This document shows positions 42,201-55,200 of a stretch of DNA of 64,000 nucleotides, piece by piece. Both the position numbers and the translations under genes were made by a program. This DNA is from Halocafeteria seosinensis (taxonomy: Eukaryota; Sar; Bigyra; Bicosoecida): positions 1 to 64,000 of the forward strand of contig LVLI01000030.1 of NCBI GenBank assembly GCA_001687465.1. Reading direction: 5' to 3'. Below the pieces are notes generated by a model that saw nothing but the letters and a program-made list of their open reading frames with translations, was not told the DNA's origin and made no database searches. Within the stretch, counting starts at the first letter, position 1. Each line of letters begins with the position of its first letter.

Positions 42201-45200
42201 GTGTACAGCCGAAGGGGGAAGGTCACGAGAAGAATTACCAAACGTAAAACTACGTGGTAATTTTGACCTGGAGGCGCTTGCTCGGGTCCCAGTGAACGCC
42301 ACCTCGCTTGTGCTGCAACTCGTGGGCTACGTCAGACCGATGCAAAATAGGCAAAAACACCGGCTACAGTCTGAACACCATGTTATTCTTTCAGGTATTT
42401 CACAGAAGAAATATTGCCGATGTTTCCATCTTAAGTTCGTGGATGAGAGTTTACGCATTGGGGAGGAGGAATTCCCTGCTGGATACCGCCTCTATTGTTT
42501 AGGGAAAGATGGGGAGTGTTGCTATGCCGAGGTTGATATTACTCCAGACTTTGGATATAAGCCTTTGGTTCCGTTCATTTCACCCATTCGGGTCAGAACC
42601 AATGACCATGGTTTCGTTTCTTTAGGGACATTGGAAGGAGTGAGCTCAATTCAGGTATCTCCCATGGGGGATCAAAGCTGCGTCAGCAATACTCGCTTCG
42701 AACTGCGCAGTGGAGTATGCGAGCTATACAGTAGCCGATTTTACACGGCTACTAGCACTGATCTCTTGCAGACTCGTATTCCTACGAGTTACTGTCCAAG
42801 CCGTCAGGGGGATTCTGCTGGTGAACGGCCAACGTACAAACTGTTTAGAGTGGCAAGCGATCCTAATATCGTGACCGAGGATGCGGAGACGTTAATCCCT
42901 CTTGTAGACGACAGTAATCATGTACAGTATAGTGAGGACGAGAGAATGTTGAATGTGAGCGGTCTGAGTGAGGGCGTCTATCATTTGTCATTGTCGAATC
43001 GTAACCCCAGAGCTATTGGTCCAGTTGTTTTCACCATTGTCGTGTTGCCTGGAGACAACGTGGGCATGGATATACACTCATCGGGCTCTGTTCCTGCTCT
43101 ATATCTGTCTAATGCCTCAACCTCTGGCTGTTCTGTGCAGCTGCTTAATGCTAAGGTAACGGGATCGACCTTTGAGGAGGCTGAGTTCTTCGCCGAAGTG
43201 TTGTGGAATACAAGCTCAACCCCCAGAGTGCATCTACAATCGACAGTGTTTGAGCCTAGAGTTCCTCTATTTGGAGATCTTTCTCACCACACTCTTTTTG
43301 ATCAGTTTTCCTCTGGAGAGTGTTTACAGCAAGAATACATCTCAACTTACTCGGGCTCAAATGTCGCAGCTGTTGAAGAGAGGTAAGTTTTCGCGAAAAT
43401 GTCTCACCCCTTTAACGACTCTTACAGCCAGGAGTGATTCTTTCAGATATGTGTCCGAGCGCCGTGTTGCAAGTGGATGCTTCACTGGGACAAGACTGTC
43501 TCGACCGTCTTTGCTCGCAGTGCCCGTAGCTCTTACCGAAAAAGATGTCTCGGTGGCGCCCGCTTCTGTAGATTTTATACGTGGAGGAGCCACGACCGGA
43601 AAAACGAGGACCGGACATGGAGGTTACAAACCAATGGCCAGTCTCTTTGCAAAATACCACGATGTTGCCTTTGAGAGAGACCTATCCCACGAGGATTGCA
43701 CCTTTGACTTCCTCGCCCAGGGCACACCGTTTTCCTTTAACATGGTGCCTTCAGTTGACGGGTCGTTTGAGGACCTGTCACGTGGTGTCATACGTATTCC
43801 ACTGACCCAATTGCTGGAAAATACGGAGGAAAGTAAAATGCTCTCCTTTCTAGTTACAGCTCGAGAATGCAGCATAGCGGGGACACTGCCCGTAAAATGG
43901 ACACTGGGAGAGCAACGGTTGCCGTACTCGCGTTGCCCGGACTTCTCCGTAGCTCTTAAGTATCCTTTGGATTTGCAAAGTCATTTCGTGCGTCAGCGCA
44001 AAGCCAAACGGCTTGATAGAGGCAGCAGACTAGAAGCCACGTACATGTCAGATTCGAAGCTCGCACCATTCACGTGTCTTCCGGATGCATTTCGCCTTCT
44101 AGATGCTTTGAATCCCGTTAAAGACACATTCAGCGAGTTCACTTTCCTATCGAATTGGGCTACTCTAACACATCCGGCAAAACTTGAAAAATATTCTCGT
44201 TTTGCCTGTAACGAGTTGCACTTTTTCCTGTTTCGGAAAGATCCAGAGTTCTTTGATGGAGTAGTGAAGCCTCTAATTTCTTGCAAACGCGCAATGACTT
44301 TGGCTGACCGATATCTCCTCGGACACAATTTGTTGGCGTACACAGATATCCACTTATGGAACTCGATGAACGCTTTCGAAAAATGTTTGGTGATTGACTG
44401 GACACGACGAAACGTGAGTGTGGAAAAGGCTAAAGAATTATTTCGGGCGCTCGCTGATGACGTAGTAGCAAATCCAACCCCCGAGACTGTATGGAATGAC
44501 ATATTTGAAGTAAGTCAACTCTTCTATTCTGAGAATATTTGCATATCAATGTGGATTATCGAATGCTTCTGCAGCACGCGTTTGCTTCTTCGGATGCGAT
44601 GGAAGGAGCTGAAGAAGCTGAAGAAGCCGTATCGGATTCTGGAGCTGCGGGTCCCCTTTGGGATAAAGGCGATTCCAGCGAGGATGAAGAGGAATACCAG
44701 CTCATCGCACAGAGTTGTGCAGATTCCTTATTCGATGGCGATGCGTTCGGAGCTGCTTCAATGGAACTTTGCACTGGTGCATCACCACCTCCCCCTGCTC
44801 CGTCTCGTTCTCGTGCTGCTCTGAAGGGAATGGCGTTGCAGAGTGCTCGCGCAGCCCCGACAAAAATGGCTCCAAGGAAAGAAATGAAAAAAAGTACGCG
44901 CATACATGTTTTGAGAAATCTATGTTTGTCGTTCCACTAATGCTCCAAGCTTGCAGAAGCGAGACCTAGAGGACGTGCAAGAGAGGGAGCGGCCATTCCT
45001 ATCGCTCTAGCAGCGGATGCTAGTGAGGAGGAGGAGGAACTAGACGAAGATTTTGTGGATCTTGGTGACAGTGACTTGTATGTGATGTTTGAAATGACAG
45101 CGTTTGTTAAATGAAATACGGTATACATGTTTCTCAGGCTGCAACTAAGGGACCGACACTTTAAGCAGTTCTATCAGCCGGTTGAGAAAACGAAGGAACT

Positions 45201-47867
45201 TGCCGAGAGTCAATATTACCGAATCTCTCCTAGGGACGACAATAACCAGACTGCTACGATCGTCACAACAGAATTTTGGCGAGATCTTGCTGAGCATTGT
45301 GCAAACTATGATCTACGCGACGAGTTTGTTTCCGAGAACTTTCCTCTCGCCGCCAAGAACATCAATGTGCAATTGCTAGCCTTAGCTCTACTGGATATGC
45401 CATTCCAGCGTCCGTCTTATCAAACAACAGTCAACGAGAGTCGGGGAACCATAAAGTTTAACTCTCCTTCAGAGTCCGTTTGCGTGATCTTTAATCAGGA
45501 GATACTGAGAGTCGAAGAAGCAAACGCTGCAACGGGTGTTGTCTGTGTGAGTTATGATTTGCACTCGTGTTTACAATGCTGTGGAGTTCACGTTATCGTC
45601 TCGCCTCACAGGGCCGGACGTATTTTGACCCATTTAATAAAACGAAAATCCATAACGGGAAAGCAGTAGAACGCACACTGTCTCCAACGGACTTTGTACC
45701 TGCCAAAGTAAGTCGTCTGTACAGGATGAGCGGCGCTAGAGTCTTCTTTACTATGGCTCATGTTGACTGCAGCAATATGGGTGCCAAGTGGTTATAACGA
45801 ACATCACGGCACATACAAAGAATGTGGATATCTTGCTGCAGATTCCCGAAGTACGTAGGAGCCTGCTTCGAACTATTTGAACCGAAATTTACCGTGATCT
45901 TTGACATTGTGCCCAGGGCTCCGTTTGCGTTGGAACCAACTTTGTCACGAGAGTAGTGCAGAAGAGTATACCGTCATTTTCGACGTCGCAAGTGACGTAC
46001 AACTTTTACTTCCCAGAAGCGGGCACGTTTAGCCACTACCCTGTTCAAGTGTCAGAAAAGAAGCAGCTGGTTGCTTGTAGCAATCTTTCTCATCTTACTG
46101 TGAATGCCGATCGCAAAGTCCCTCAAGATTCTTCCAGTTGGGAATATTTGTGCAGTTATGGTGAACGTTCGAGTGTACGTAAACCAGCTTCTGTATGCTT
46201 GTAGAAACTGCATTAACTCAGACGGTCTCCCCCTCCTCCCTCCGCAGGTATTAAGCTACTTGACACAAGCTAATTTGAGCGAAAACATTGGTTATGTAGA
46301 CGATATACTGTGGAAATGTAGTGACAAAGGCTTTTGGGAGGATCTCGTGAGCATTCTCAAGCAGCGAAATGTTTTTCATCTTAAAGCATTTTCGCTGGCT
46401 TTCTTACACTACTCCACGAGCGGAATCAAAGAGCTGATTGAGTTTCTGCGTCCAAAAGAAGTCTTGCTGCGTCTCAGTCCTCACTTTGAGTCGCGGTTCC
46501 TCTCTGTATCTATGTTTGCAGACCAGTTGCGTGACTGTGAAACGCTTCCTGCTTTGACTGATGATGATTCAGTTTTTGGAGGTTACACCCACGTTGAATT
46601 CTGGCACCTGGTTCACGTGCGAGCACATCCTTTCTCGTCTGGAAACTTTGATGCTTTGTTGAAAGAACCTATTTACCGCTGGAAAAAACTCTTGTCGTCT
46701 CTCTCCTTTAAGAGCCCGAGAGAAAGAAGCTCGACTGAAAGCCTATTGCTTGCGTATCATCTGTGTCTGCAAGATCGTTCGAAAGCAGCACGTGCGCTCA
46801 TTGAGAAGATGAACATGCCAGCGCTTTCCAAAGCTGAAGACGTATTGAAGAAATACAACGATGACTTTCCTCACTTGGCCAAAGTTTATCAGTGGCAAAA
46901 CTTTGTTACCGTTGAGCGGGAAGAGAACCCTGAGACACAACTCCACTTATTTTACGATTACATGGTAGGGTACTTGGAACTTCAATTGGTTCCGCCGGCT
47001 GGTGCATACAAAATGGCAAGGCAGAGGGGGGAAACTATGGGAAGAGAAGCAACAAATGCAGAGCTTGTGCAGAAGGTCGTTTATCCTCTGTTCCCGATAG
47101 CTACCACCGTTGCTCTAGCATACGAAGATTTTCCTGACATCCGGTGGCGTGCGAAGTTTGCGGAAATGATGCAAAACTTACTAGAACTTGGAGAGTACTA
47201 TGCAGTCGTCGACCCGACTGCTAGTGTTGAGGAAACGGCCGATGCTCCTGTGAAAACACCTACGTTACATTTAGAGGTGGATCATGAAGGCACCGTCAAG
47301 GCGCGAGCGGAGTCTTGTAGTTCGCTGGTCTTAAAGTACTATTTCCTAGACGTTGAGACATTGTTTTCAAAGGAACCGTTTGTCTTTGCTGCCGCCCAAG
47401 GAACTTGTAAGTTTGGTTTCGCCAAACCCAACTACAGGGCCACTTTTCGGTTACCGCAGGATTTAGAAGATACTCTTCAGTGTCCCTTGCCAGAACCATG
47501 CAAGCAACAAAACTCGATGATTGAAGGCTTGTGTCCCGATGAGGGTGTACGCCGAACTCTCACCTATTGCGCGAATACTTTGAGAATATCAGTAGATGAA
47601 ACTGCTGGATTTGTGCGCGTCGAAGACTTTCAGGGCGCTAAAGCAATCCCAGCGGTGTACATTAAAGTTTACTGGCGAGGACAAGGCAGCACCCGAACCA
47701 GCGCTGACGCAAAATTCTACAAGGATGGTTATACCGACATACTTGGGCGATTTGATTTTGCATCCCTCAGCACGGATGAGCTCGACAAGGTAGAGGAGCT
47801 GGCCATATTAGTATCTTCTTCCTCCTATGGAGCAGAAGTCGTTTATGCGAAACCACCTCGCATCTGA
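39216..47867 (+). CDS. Giant 20-exon gene, uncharacterised conserved-looking protein of about 2,429 aa
   Basis: Exons: 39216-39218, 39327-39383, 39460-39550, 39683-39813, 39876-39938, 40007-40144, 40207-40340, 40407-40503, 40569-41303, 41372-41943, 42010-42132, 42201-43382, 43447-44509, 44575-44893, 44957-45077, 45138-45546, 45612-45707, 45773-45850, 45917-46174, 46248-47867. Summed length is 7,290 nt with all phases consistent. Exon 1 carries only the ATG. There is no signal peptide or membrane helix. Segments such as ISVYEINTLNYY, ECSIAGTLPVKW, KYSRFACNELHFFLFRKDPEFF and PVEKTKELAESQYY recall, from memory, very large uncharacterised proteins of some bacteria and protists with beta-sandwich (macroglobulin-like) modules and a helical C-terminal half. 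An acidic low-complexity insert lies near exons 14-15. The intron after exon 4 is GC-AG. Function unknown. Confidence 0.8.
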
Positions 47868-47886
47868 AGTCAAAGTCACACCTTGT

Positions 47887-49497
47887 TTACCTTCCATAAA
47901 ATGAATTTGCCAACCGCGATGTATGTTGATCTGCTGTTTGTAAGGAGTCTCGAAAGCTACCCAATAACTTCTCTATTTCGGTTCTATTATCCAAACTCTT
48001 CTCCAGCGTAGCTGTATCCTGGTCTGTATGATGTTCTTCTTCTGCGTTACCACAGTCCGTGGTACCAAGCCAATTCGGTGTCTGGTCAGATGCAGAATCT
48101 CCATCGATGACAGACACGTTTGAAGCTATAGTGAAGCTTTGACGATCGCTACAACCTCCTGAATTGCTTTCGTCGACTGCACGGTGTGAAGCTGATTCTA
48201 GGTGGTCATACTGCTTGGGAGACATTCCAAGAACATTGCGTTCCCCAGACGGCGTAGCCTTGTACAGTGCCCTTCGTGACTCAGGCGACGCTGCCCATTT
48301 TCCGGCCCATCTATGCCGTTCTTTGACGTTGGCAGCATCTTTCACTTGCTTGCTCCAGCTATACGTCGGTTGCATAAATCTTAGCCTGGCAGACTCATTT
48401 AACTCATCAGCCGACGGCTCTCCCTTGAGTCTAGACCGAATTTGAATATCGTCTCTTCGGACTGGGAGCCTCCTATAACTTCCCGCTTGAGTGGATTGGC
48501 GACCTAAACCAACAGATTTCGCCAAGCGATTCCAGTAGTTCGCTGCAGCATGTTTCTCAGAGGATGACCACGTCGTAGATGGGCTATACCCTCCTCCTGT
48601 TTCGATCTTACGACCTGTGTGATTCATGGTTCCGAATGGAGGCGATTTGAGCCAGTCGCTCGGTTGTGAGTTCTCTGGTGAGGAAAGCTTCAATTCTAGT
48701 TGCCTAATGTTTTCAGAACTGTGATGTTTTGGAAGTACACGCCGCTCTGGCCTATATTTCGCTTCGCTCGATAATGTGTGCATCTCAAATCGGGATTCTT
48801 TGGAAGGCAATTCCCCAGACGTACCCGTACCAACACGAGATGGTGACGTGATGCTGTGCCGCCGCCGACGGTTAGTATTTTCGCGGTGTTCTTTTCCAAG
48901 ATTATGTGCATCTGGGAGACTACTTCGTCTATGTTTCTTGCGCTTCTGATGCCAGCGGATGCGTTTATCAATGGCCGATCGGAGATCGTCTTCTTTCATT
49001 TGATACGTTGACGAAGCAGTGGTAGGAGTGTTTCGCTGGATGTCATCAAAAATATGCTCTATTGGAGAAGCGATAGCATCAGAGTCACCAACGGAGCTCC
49101 TCCGTGTGCCTCCATGGTACGAGCTACCACTCTCTACACTTTCCTCTTCGATAAATGAAAGGTTGTGTCCGCTCCGCTGTCGCTTGTCATTGCGCGGAAA
49201 GTATGCCGGTCGCGAGATGTCGAAGAGGTTCGCCAAGGCATAGTGGCTAGAGTTGCTAGAGTTCAGTTTTGACCGTGGTTCTGGTCCTTCTTTCTCGGCA
49301 CGAAAGGAGCTGGACGAGGATAGGTTGAATTTTCGACTGCTGTACGTGCGGCCCAGATGAATTGGACTGGGTTCCACAGGTACGGCGGTGCTATAGCTTG
49401 TAGAGTCCGACAATTTCGACCATGTCCGGCTTAGACGCGATTCACTGGGAATGGGCTGTCTGTTTCTTGAGTATCCATGATCATCAGAGCCCTCCAT
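47887..49497 (-). CDS. Basic Ser/Arg-rich protein of unknown function (536 aa)
   Basis: Intronless, from ATG 49497 (the frame also has a GTG at 49500). It is low-complexity, rich in Ser, Arg and His. It has several basophilic kinase-like sites (RRSS, RRHS) and a strongly basic helix near residue 185 (IDKRIRWHQKRKKHRRSS) that could be a nuclear or nucleolar signal. Trp-centred motifs (RTWSKLS, RHRWAGKWAASPESRRALYK) may be interaction sites. The C-terminus is acidic with a short helix (TEIEKLLGSFRDSLQTAD). No family is recognised. Converges with the preceding giant gene, with 19 bp between stops. Confidence 0.6.
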   Translation of the reverse strand: MEGSDDHGYSRNRQPIPSESRLSRTWSKLSDSTSYSTAVPVEPSPIHLGRTYSSRKFNLSSSSSFRAEKEGPEPRSKLNSSNSSHYALANLFDISRPAYFPRNDKRQRSGHNLSFIEEESVESGSSYHGGTRRSSVGDSDAIASPIEHIFDDIQRNTPTTASSTYQMKEDDLRSAIDKRIRWHQKRKKHRRSSLPDAHNLGKEHRENTNRRRRHSITSPSRVGTGTSGELPSKESRFEMHTLSSEAKYRPERRVLPKHHSSENIRQLELKLSSPENSQPSDWLKSPPFGTMNHTGRKIETGGGYSPSTTWSSSEKHAAANYWNRLAKSVGLGRQSTQAGSYRRLPVRRDDIQIRSRLKGEPSADELNESARLRFMQPTYSWSKQVKDAANVKERHRWAGKWAASPESRRALYKATPSGERNVLGMSPKQYDHLESASHRAVDESNSGGCSDRQSFTIASNVSVIDGDSASDQTPNWLGTTDCGNAEEEHHTDQDTATLEKSLDNRTEIEKLLGSFRDSLQTADQHTSRLANSFYGR

Positions 49498-50795
49498 CAC
49501 TAATAACTACACTTTAGGTTACAATTCCAGAAACTCAACAACCCTTAGTAGTGCTCATATTCTGTTTTCTCCGTATCACCGCTCGTCCACACGGTTTTTG
49601 GCTTCTACGACAGTAGCTCCCGAATGCGAAATTAAACAGTGAAAACGGAATCAAATGAAGGACAGCCGAAATATTGAATTCTGAAGCCTTAGACTGGAAT
49701 CACCACTCTCTGGGGATAAATGGGCTCATTCTATCCAGTGCCGTTCACGTTTCCGACCCACAAGAGAGACAGTTGCGTTTCTGCGGCACCATAGAGACAA
49801 TATCGATCAGCTCAAGAAATACAGCAAAAAGACAAGGGAACACATTTTTGGGGGACCTGAGCTTGGAAGCGCGTCGGAGAGCCGGTGGCTCAACTGTGGC
49901 GCGCAAATTTCGGTCCCTGTTTCTCTGCGTACATACCTTGTTTCCTCGCGATTCCAAGTGGATGGTAAGCGCAGTTCTGTGTACAATACGACGCACTTTG
50001 GAAATAGTGGGTGGGAACGACACGAACACTTGAAAAACAATGTAAACGGCATGGGGGCGGCGGTCGCAAAGCGCGCCAACGAACAAATTGCCCCGGTCGC
50101 ACGGACGTCGTGGAAGCAGCAAGTGTATTCATTCGCCCTGCCTAGAGGCCCTGTGCATATGAGCACGCGCACATGGGAGAACTCATGTGAGCTACCGTTT
50201 TCGTCGTGGAAAATATCCATGCAAGGTATTTGCACTGGTTTTCGTGGCTTCCGACTCTGGTACGCGCCAAAAATTGGATGGTTGTCTACTGTCGCAAGTG
50301 CCGTGGTCGGTGGTTGTACTGGAATACGCAAGGCCGACGGAATTGGGGGACCGCGGCAAATTAGCGATGCAGGAGGAGGCTCCGGTAGTTACCTCGCAGT
50401 GATATTACTCGGGGTTCATCCAGTGCCGTACTACCACAACCTCGCACGTGGGTACAATCGTCTAAGAAAATATGCACACCAGAACCTGATTATCCCACTT
50501 GTAATTCCGACTATTCAGGTGGGCCTAAGCAACAATGGATACCCCCCTCCCTCTATCTTCGTCAATTCCGTACCCGTTTAACTGCCCGATTGGGAACCAT
50601 AGATACCCTCGCAGCGCCTCGCCCCGCTGCATGTTGGGTGCTTAGGAATTGTTCTCACTACGATGCTCAGCGGGCTATAACTAGCCACTGTCTGTCATAA
50701 AAGTACTTCTCCTTAGAAAAGGGAGACAAAGAACACGTACACGTATCTCTTGGCCTTGTCTGCCAAAACCAGCGGTGACATAGGTTCTCGATTCC
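49498..50795. other. Intergenic 1.3 kb with two conflicting ORFs
   Basis: Overlapping ORFs at plus 49958-50581 (207 codons) and minus 49807-50331 (174 codons) occupy the same DNA. Neither has a recognisable domain, signal peptide or splice support, so I call neither. The GC content is a little higher here, which lengthens chance ORFs. Confidence 0.35.
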
Positions 50796-51884
50796 TCATC
50801 CGTGATGCTGACTGCAGCCATAGGCTTTGACTTCTAGTAGCTGTGGCAATTGTAGAAGGGCCTCTTCCGATATGGTTCCTTGGTTGCAGTGGGAGATATC
50901 TAGGTACGTCAACTTCTGGAGATGAGATAACCCGGCATCTGTGATTGTACTCTGATTGCACAAAGCCATGTCAAGAGCCTTGAGCGATTTTAGATGCTCA
51001 AAAGCTCGATCTGAGATCCCTTCATGATTGCATTTCCTAATACTCAGTCTGCTCAAGTTCGACAAGTGACGGAACGCGGCATCGGTGAAACGAGAATCGA
51101 ATGCTTCCAAACGTTTCAAACCCGTTACATGCTGGAAAGCACGGTCAGTAATTGTTGACTGGGTGCAGCCTTTTACCTCAAGTGACGTCAGTCGAGGAAG
51201 GTGTTTGAAGGCTCCATCTGTGATCGTTTTCTGGTTGCAATCGTAGAGCACCAGCGCCCGTAAATTTGAGAGATGACTAAACGCCTTGTCCGTGATTGTC
51301 GTTTGATCGCACGAGATTAAATCCAGACTCCTAAGATGGGATAAGTAGGAAAATGCGTGATCGCCTGCAGCGCAGCGTATCAGATGGAGATTCCTTACGT
51401 TGAACAGATGTTGGAAGTCTTGCAGTCTGAACTGCGGGAACTGACTAGCACTGTTGACCAGTTGGACTGTTCCATTGAAACATGGAAACTTTTTCCGTAG
51501 CATTCTCAATTCGACCGAAGAAGCGATAATAAGACTGAGACGAGGCCAATTAAGTTTACACGCCGCAGCTTTCTTACTAACAGCGTCTGGAATCTCGCTC
51601 AAGGTGAGTTGCTGCAAGTTCCGTTGAAACTCGACCGCAATCCAATATGTAGCTTCCTCCAGTAGAGTAGACGCTTCATCCAGATCTTCTAACCTCGTTG
51701 GAAAATTCAACGGGGATAAACGATTTGACAAAGACCACTTTGTTTGGTAGCTTTGGAGCCACCAAAGATAGACATGCAAGCAAGCGCTTCCACCTCGCAT
51801 CCTAACTTCAACTTCGTCTATTTCCATACACTTAAGCTCATTATTTCGTTTCATCTCAGTGATCATAGAATCCCCGAAGACCAT
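50796..51884 (-). CDS. AMN1/FBXL-type leucine-rich repeat protein
   Basis: The open frame begins at 51947 with a TTG; the first ATG is at 51884 (362 aa), so an upstream exon is possible. The N-terminal 150 residues are helical and might hide a degenerate F-box. The C-terminal 200 residues contain about eight cysteine-containing LRRs with pattern LxxLxLxxCNQxTITDxAFxHL. This is the type found in F-box/LRR proteins and in AMN1, which recognise ubiquitination substrates. Role inferred from repeat type only. The last repeats end at a stop at 50796. Confidence 0.7.
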   Translation of the reverse strand: MVFGDSMITEMKRNNELKCMEIDEVEVRMRGGSACLHVYLWWLQSYQTKWSLSNRLSPLNFPTRLEDLDEASTLLEEATYWIAVEFQRNLQQLTLSEIPDAVSKKAAACKLNWPRLSLIIASSVELRMLRKKFPCFNGTVQLVNSASQFPQFRLQDFQHLFNVRNLHLIRCAAGDHAFSYLSHLRSLDLISCDQTTITDKAFSHLSNLRALVLYDCNQKTITDGAFKHLPRLTSLEVKGCTQSTITDRAFQHVTGLKRLEAFDSRFTDAAFRHLSNLSRLSIRKCNHEGISDRAFEHLKSLKALDMALCNQSTITDAGLSHLQKLTYLDISHCNQGTISEEALLQLPQLLEVKAYGCSQHHG

Positions 51885-51947
51885 GCTGGCAACACTGTGC
51901 GACGAAAGAGCACTATGGAAGCCTGACACCCTGATGCATTGGAGCAA

Positions 51948-52279
51948 ACGACGCCACGTCAGTCAACTTCACAAGGGATGCAGCCTCATGAATGAGCTCG
52001 CTAGCACAACACCAAGGAAGCAGCTGTACAGTAGTGATACTCTTGTATTCTGAACCCACATGGTGGTACCACATGCTGGTACAGCTGCATGTATGTGCAG
52101 CAGGTGCTCCGACGGGAGAGCGGAGCTGCCATCAGTCCGTGGACGGCACTGGAATTTCAGATGATGCACACGCGAGGTAGCGAAGCGTATATGTAGCGGT
52201 CTTGTCTTAGTGAGTAAGGAGCGTATATTGCTGCGTTATGTCAGGGAGAACTCCCTCGACGACATGATGGTCTTCGTTG
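51948..52279. other. Intergenic region
   Basis: Between two minus-strand genes: 5' side of the AMN1-like gene and 3' side of the giant receptor gene. I see no gene or strong motif. Confidence 0.4.
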
Positions 52280-55200
52280 CTACCCTACTGGTATGTCCGC
52301 AGTGTATGCTTGGCGAACGGAGACCTTGTCATGTTGGACTATTTCACTCTGCTCTCCAGACTCAATATTGTCATCATTGCCGCTGACACGGTGCTTAGTT
52401 TTGGAGTGCTCCTCACGGCTAGTTCCTCCTTGATTTGTGGGTCTCAACCGTTCGTTTTCCCGCTCCCGAGTTCGAATGCTTACGTGAGAGGAGACGGTTC
52501 CCCAAAGACCAATATAGAACAGCGTGCATCCCATATACAGCAGTAGAAGTAACTGGATTGTGACGGTCATAATTTGCACATAGCGTTTCTCAGCATCGTC
52601 CATTAGTCCCTTCTGTAGCATTCCCAGCCATGGGGTGATAGCAGCAACGGTCGTCTTCATCAACTCCAGTGTGTTCAGCCCCGATCCAGCTTTGAAAGGG
52701 CCCATAATGCTCAGTGCCATTTGCAGTGTGAGCAATACTAGGGATAGCCACACTATCTGAGTGGTACCATCAGTCACCAGATACGCCAAAAGGAGCAAGA
52801 TTGTTCTTCTGACCACTACGACTGCCTCCCAAGTATATCCGAAGTTGTTGAATCGATATCCGCGAATGCTCTTTAGGAAGTCTAGCCTTAAAGGATGGGT
52901 GTTAGCCCCAGTAAACCATGATAATCGAAACATAATGAGGCAGATAGGGAGCGCTAGTACGACGAGCACCAATGATATGGATGCCAACGTCACGAGCGCC
53001 GAGTATCGTGAATCCTCGACACTAAAACTAGGATCGGCTGCCAAACGCTTACTCCCGAAGATGCGATGGGGATAAACATTAAACACATTGACCACTGAAA
53101 TTGAAGTGGAAAGGTGTACTAGTCCAACAAGGATAATGATAGGGTTAATCGACTTATATAATGCTGTCCGACAGGACATAAGCTCGTTGCTTCTGCACAG
53201 GAGGAGGATTGATTGCATAAAAAACGTGTAGGTCGCAATGATGTAAGGCACAAGGAGCGAGAGCACCGTCAGCTCATAGAACCCGAAATTAGTGAAGCAT
53301 CGGAATGCATCGGGCTGAGAGGGATCCATGGTGGACATTCTTGCTACGTCAGCAAACCATGCAGCATCACCGACGAAAGGATTGTACATGAGCTCAGCAA
53401 ATATGGCAGCTATTTGGAGATAGTCAAGTATAAGGACCGCGCAAAGAAATCCGTTCCGAAGCCGATTCTTCTTTTCATGCTTCCACTCTGCGAGGGGTTT
53501 CTTACTGGACTCGTCTTTACAATTTACGGACATTCCACAATAGCACACGAGGCCGTGTTGCTTCTTATTCTTTTCTCTTTCTTCAACCGAATCTTTAGGG
53601 GACTCTCCATCAGCTTGCTTTGCGTCTTCGTCTGTCGCAAAGTCACCCATCGCTGCGTAGAGTAGTCTTTTTGTCTGTTCCTGTCTTTGCCTGGTACAAA
53701 GATTCAGGCAATTTGGCTGAATGTGCGAGGTGGTTCTATCGTAAGGCAGGTTCTCAGGTTGTTCATACTCAGACGATGCTCGGTATGACCTCTTCCTTCG
53801 GCAGCAAAGAGAAGTGAGACCTCCGCCTCTCTTTTGGTGAGAGGGAGTTTCCGACTCGGTATTGTTAGGTGGATAATAGAGTTCATTAGTCCATTCCTCA
53901 TCTATTATTGGGGGTCCGTTATATTCTCCACTAGCCGTGGTGTCCCCAGACCCTAGATGGCGCTTCCGCCGACAGTTCAAGCGACAGGCATAATGATGGC
54001 CTGAGCTCCCTTCCTTCGTGCCATTTTCTTTCGAGTCTTTGCTGCCCTCCGTAGTATCATTTTCTTTCGAGTCATACATATTAAACGCCGTCGCCAACGA
54101 AACGATTACTAAAATACCCAAAACAGTCATTCCTGAATTTCTAGTCTCGTCTACACACTTAATGCACACATTTTTTGTCTTCGCGTAATTCCTGTCACAG
54201 CTGCCACAGAGAGGACCAGATTGACCAGTGGCACATTCGGTGACGAAGTTTTCGTTATGAACATTACAGGCAGAGTCAGAGCGGCATTCATGCAATTGTA
54301 CCGCTTCACCGTTTCGAATGTGCTCTACCACAAGGCTACGCACCGACTTATTTCCGGGGAAAAGTGGGCTGTCGGTGGCACACATTTCACACCAATATCC
54401 ATCTCTCATTCGCAACTTCCGATCGTTGCACTCAAATCCGTCATGCTTTGGACACGGGGTGCATTGTGTATCTCCTTCTAGGGAAAAGTGGTCTGGCGGA
54501 CATGCCCGACATCGTTCAGCATCGGACGGCCGCGTTGTAAAGTATCCTTCAGGGCAAGATCGGCAAATGCCTTTGGAGTCCGAAGCACCACTTTGCGGGG
54601 CATAGCGGAAGTAGCCGGGGCGACAAAGGCATGTTGAACCATCAGCACTTGGAACTTCATTCTTCTTACAGCTCACACTCTCTGCAATAATGCGAAGCGG
54701 AGAGGACTGGATCGGTAAATTATTGACTCGAACATCCACGACAGCTTCTCCCAAGCTCTGAAGGAGAACTTCGAAAGTAAAGCTGTAGACTGTATCTCCC
54801 GTCGTGGTTCTTACCGGCATGCGCAGGGAGATTGCAGATCTAGAGAGCTCACCGGTCGCCGGAGAGACATCAAGATGAACCGTAGACTGTCGCACATTGC
54901 CATCTCGCTCCTTAAGAACTGCATGGGCAGGAGTATTACTAAAAATGTCGGCAAGAACCACGTTGACGGGGAGCCATTCATTGACAGGTAAGGCTGTCTG
55001 AGGGATATCCAAGTAGGAATTCCCCGCCACTGCCTGTCCTGGAACAAATGTCGTTGATACCCGGAGATTCCTTAGGTCCTGGCTTTGGCTGAAAGGAATT
55101 CCAGCTAACCACTGCTGGCGAGTAAGGATAGCCATCTTGTATTCTAACACAACATCATGTTCAAAAGGGTCAAAGGCAATCGTAGAACCGTTGATCCGAA

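Noticed and set aside
49807-50581. Two long overlapping ORFs on opposite strands
   Set aside because: Neither has domain, signal or splice support; both may be chance in slightly GC-richer DNA.
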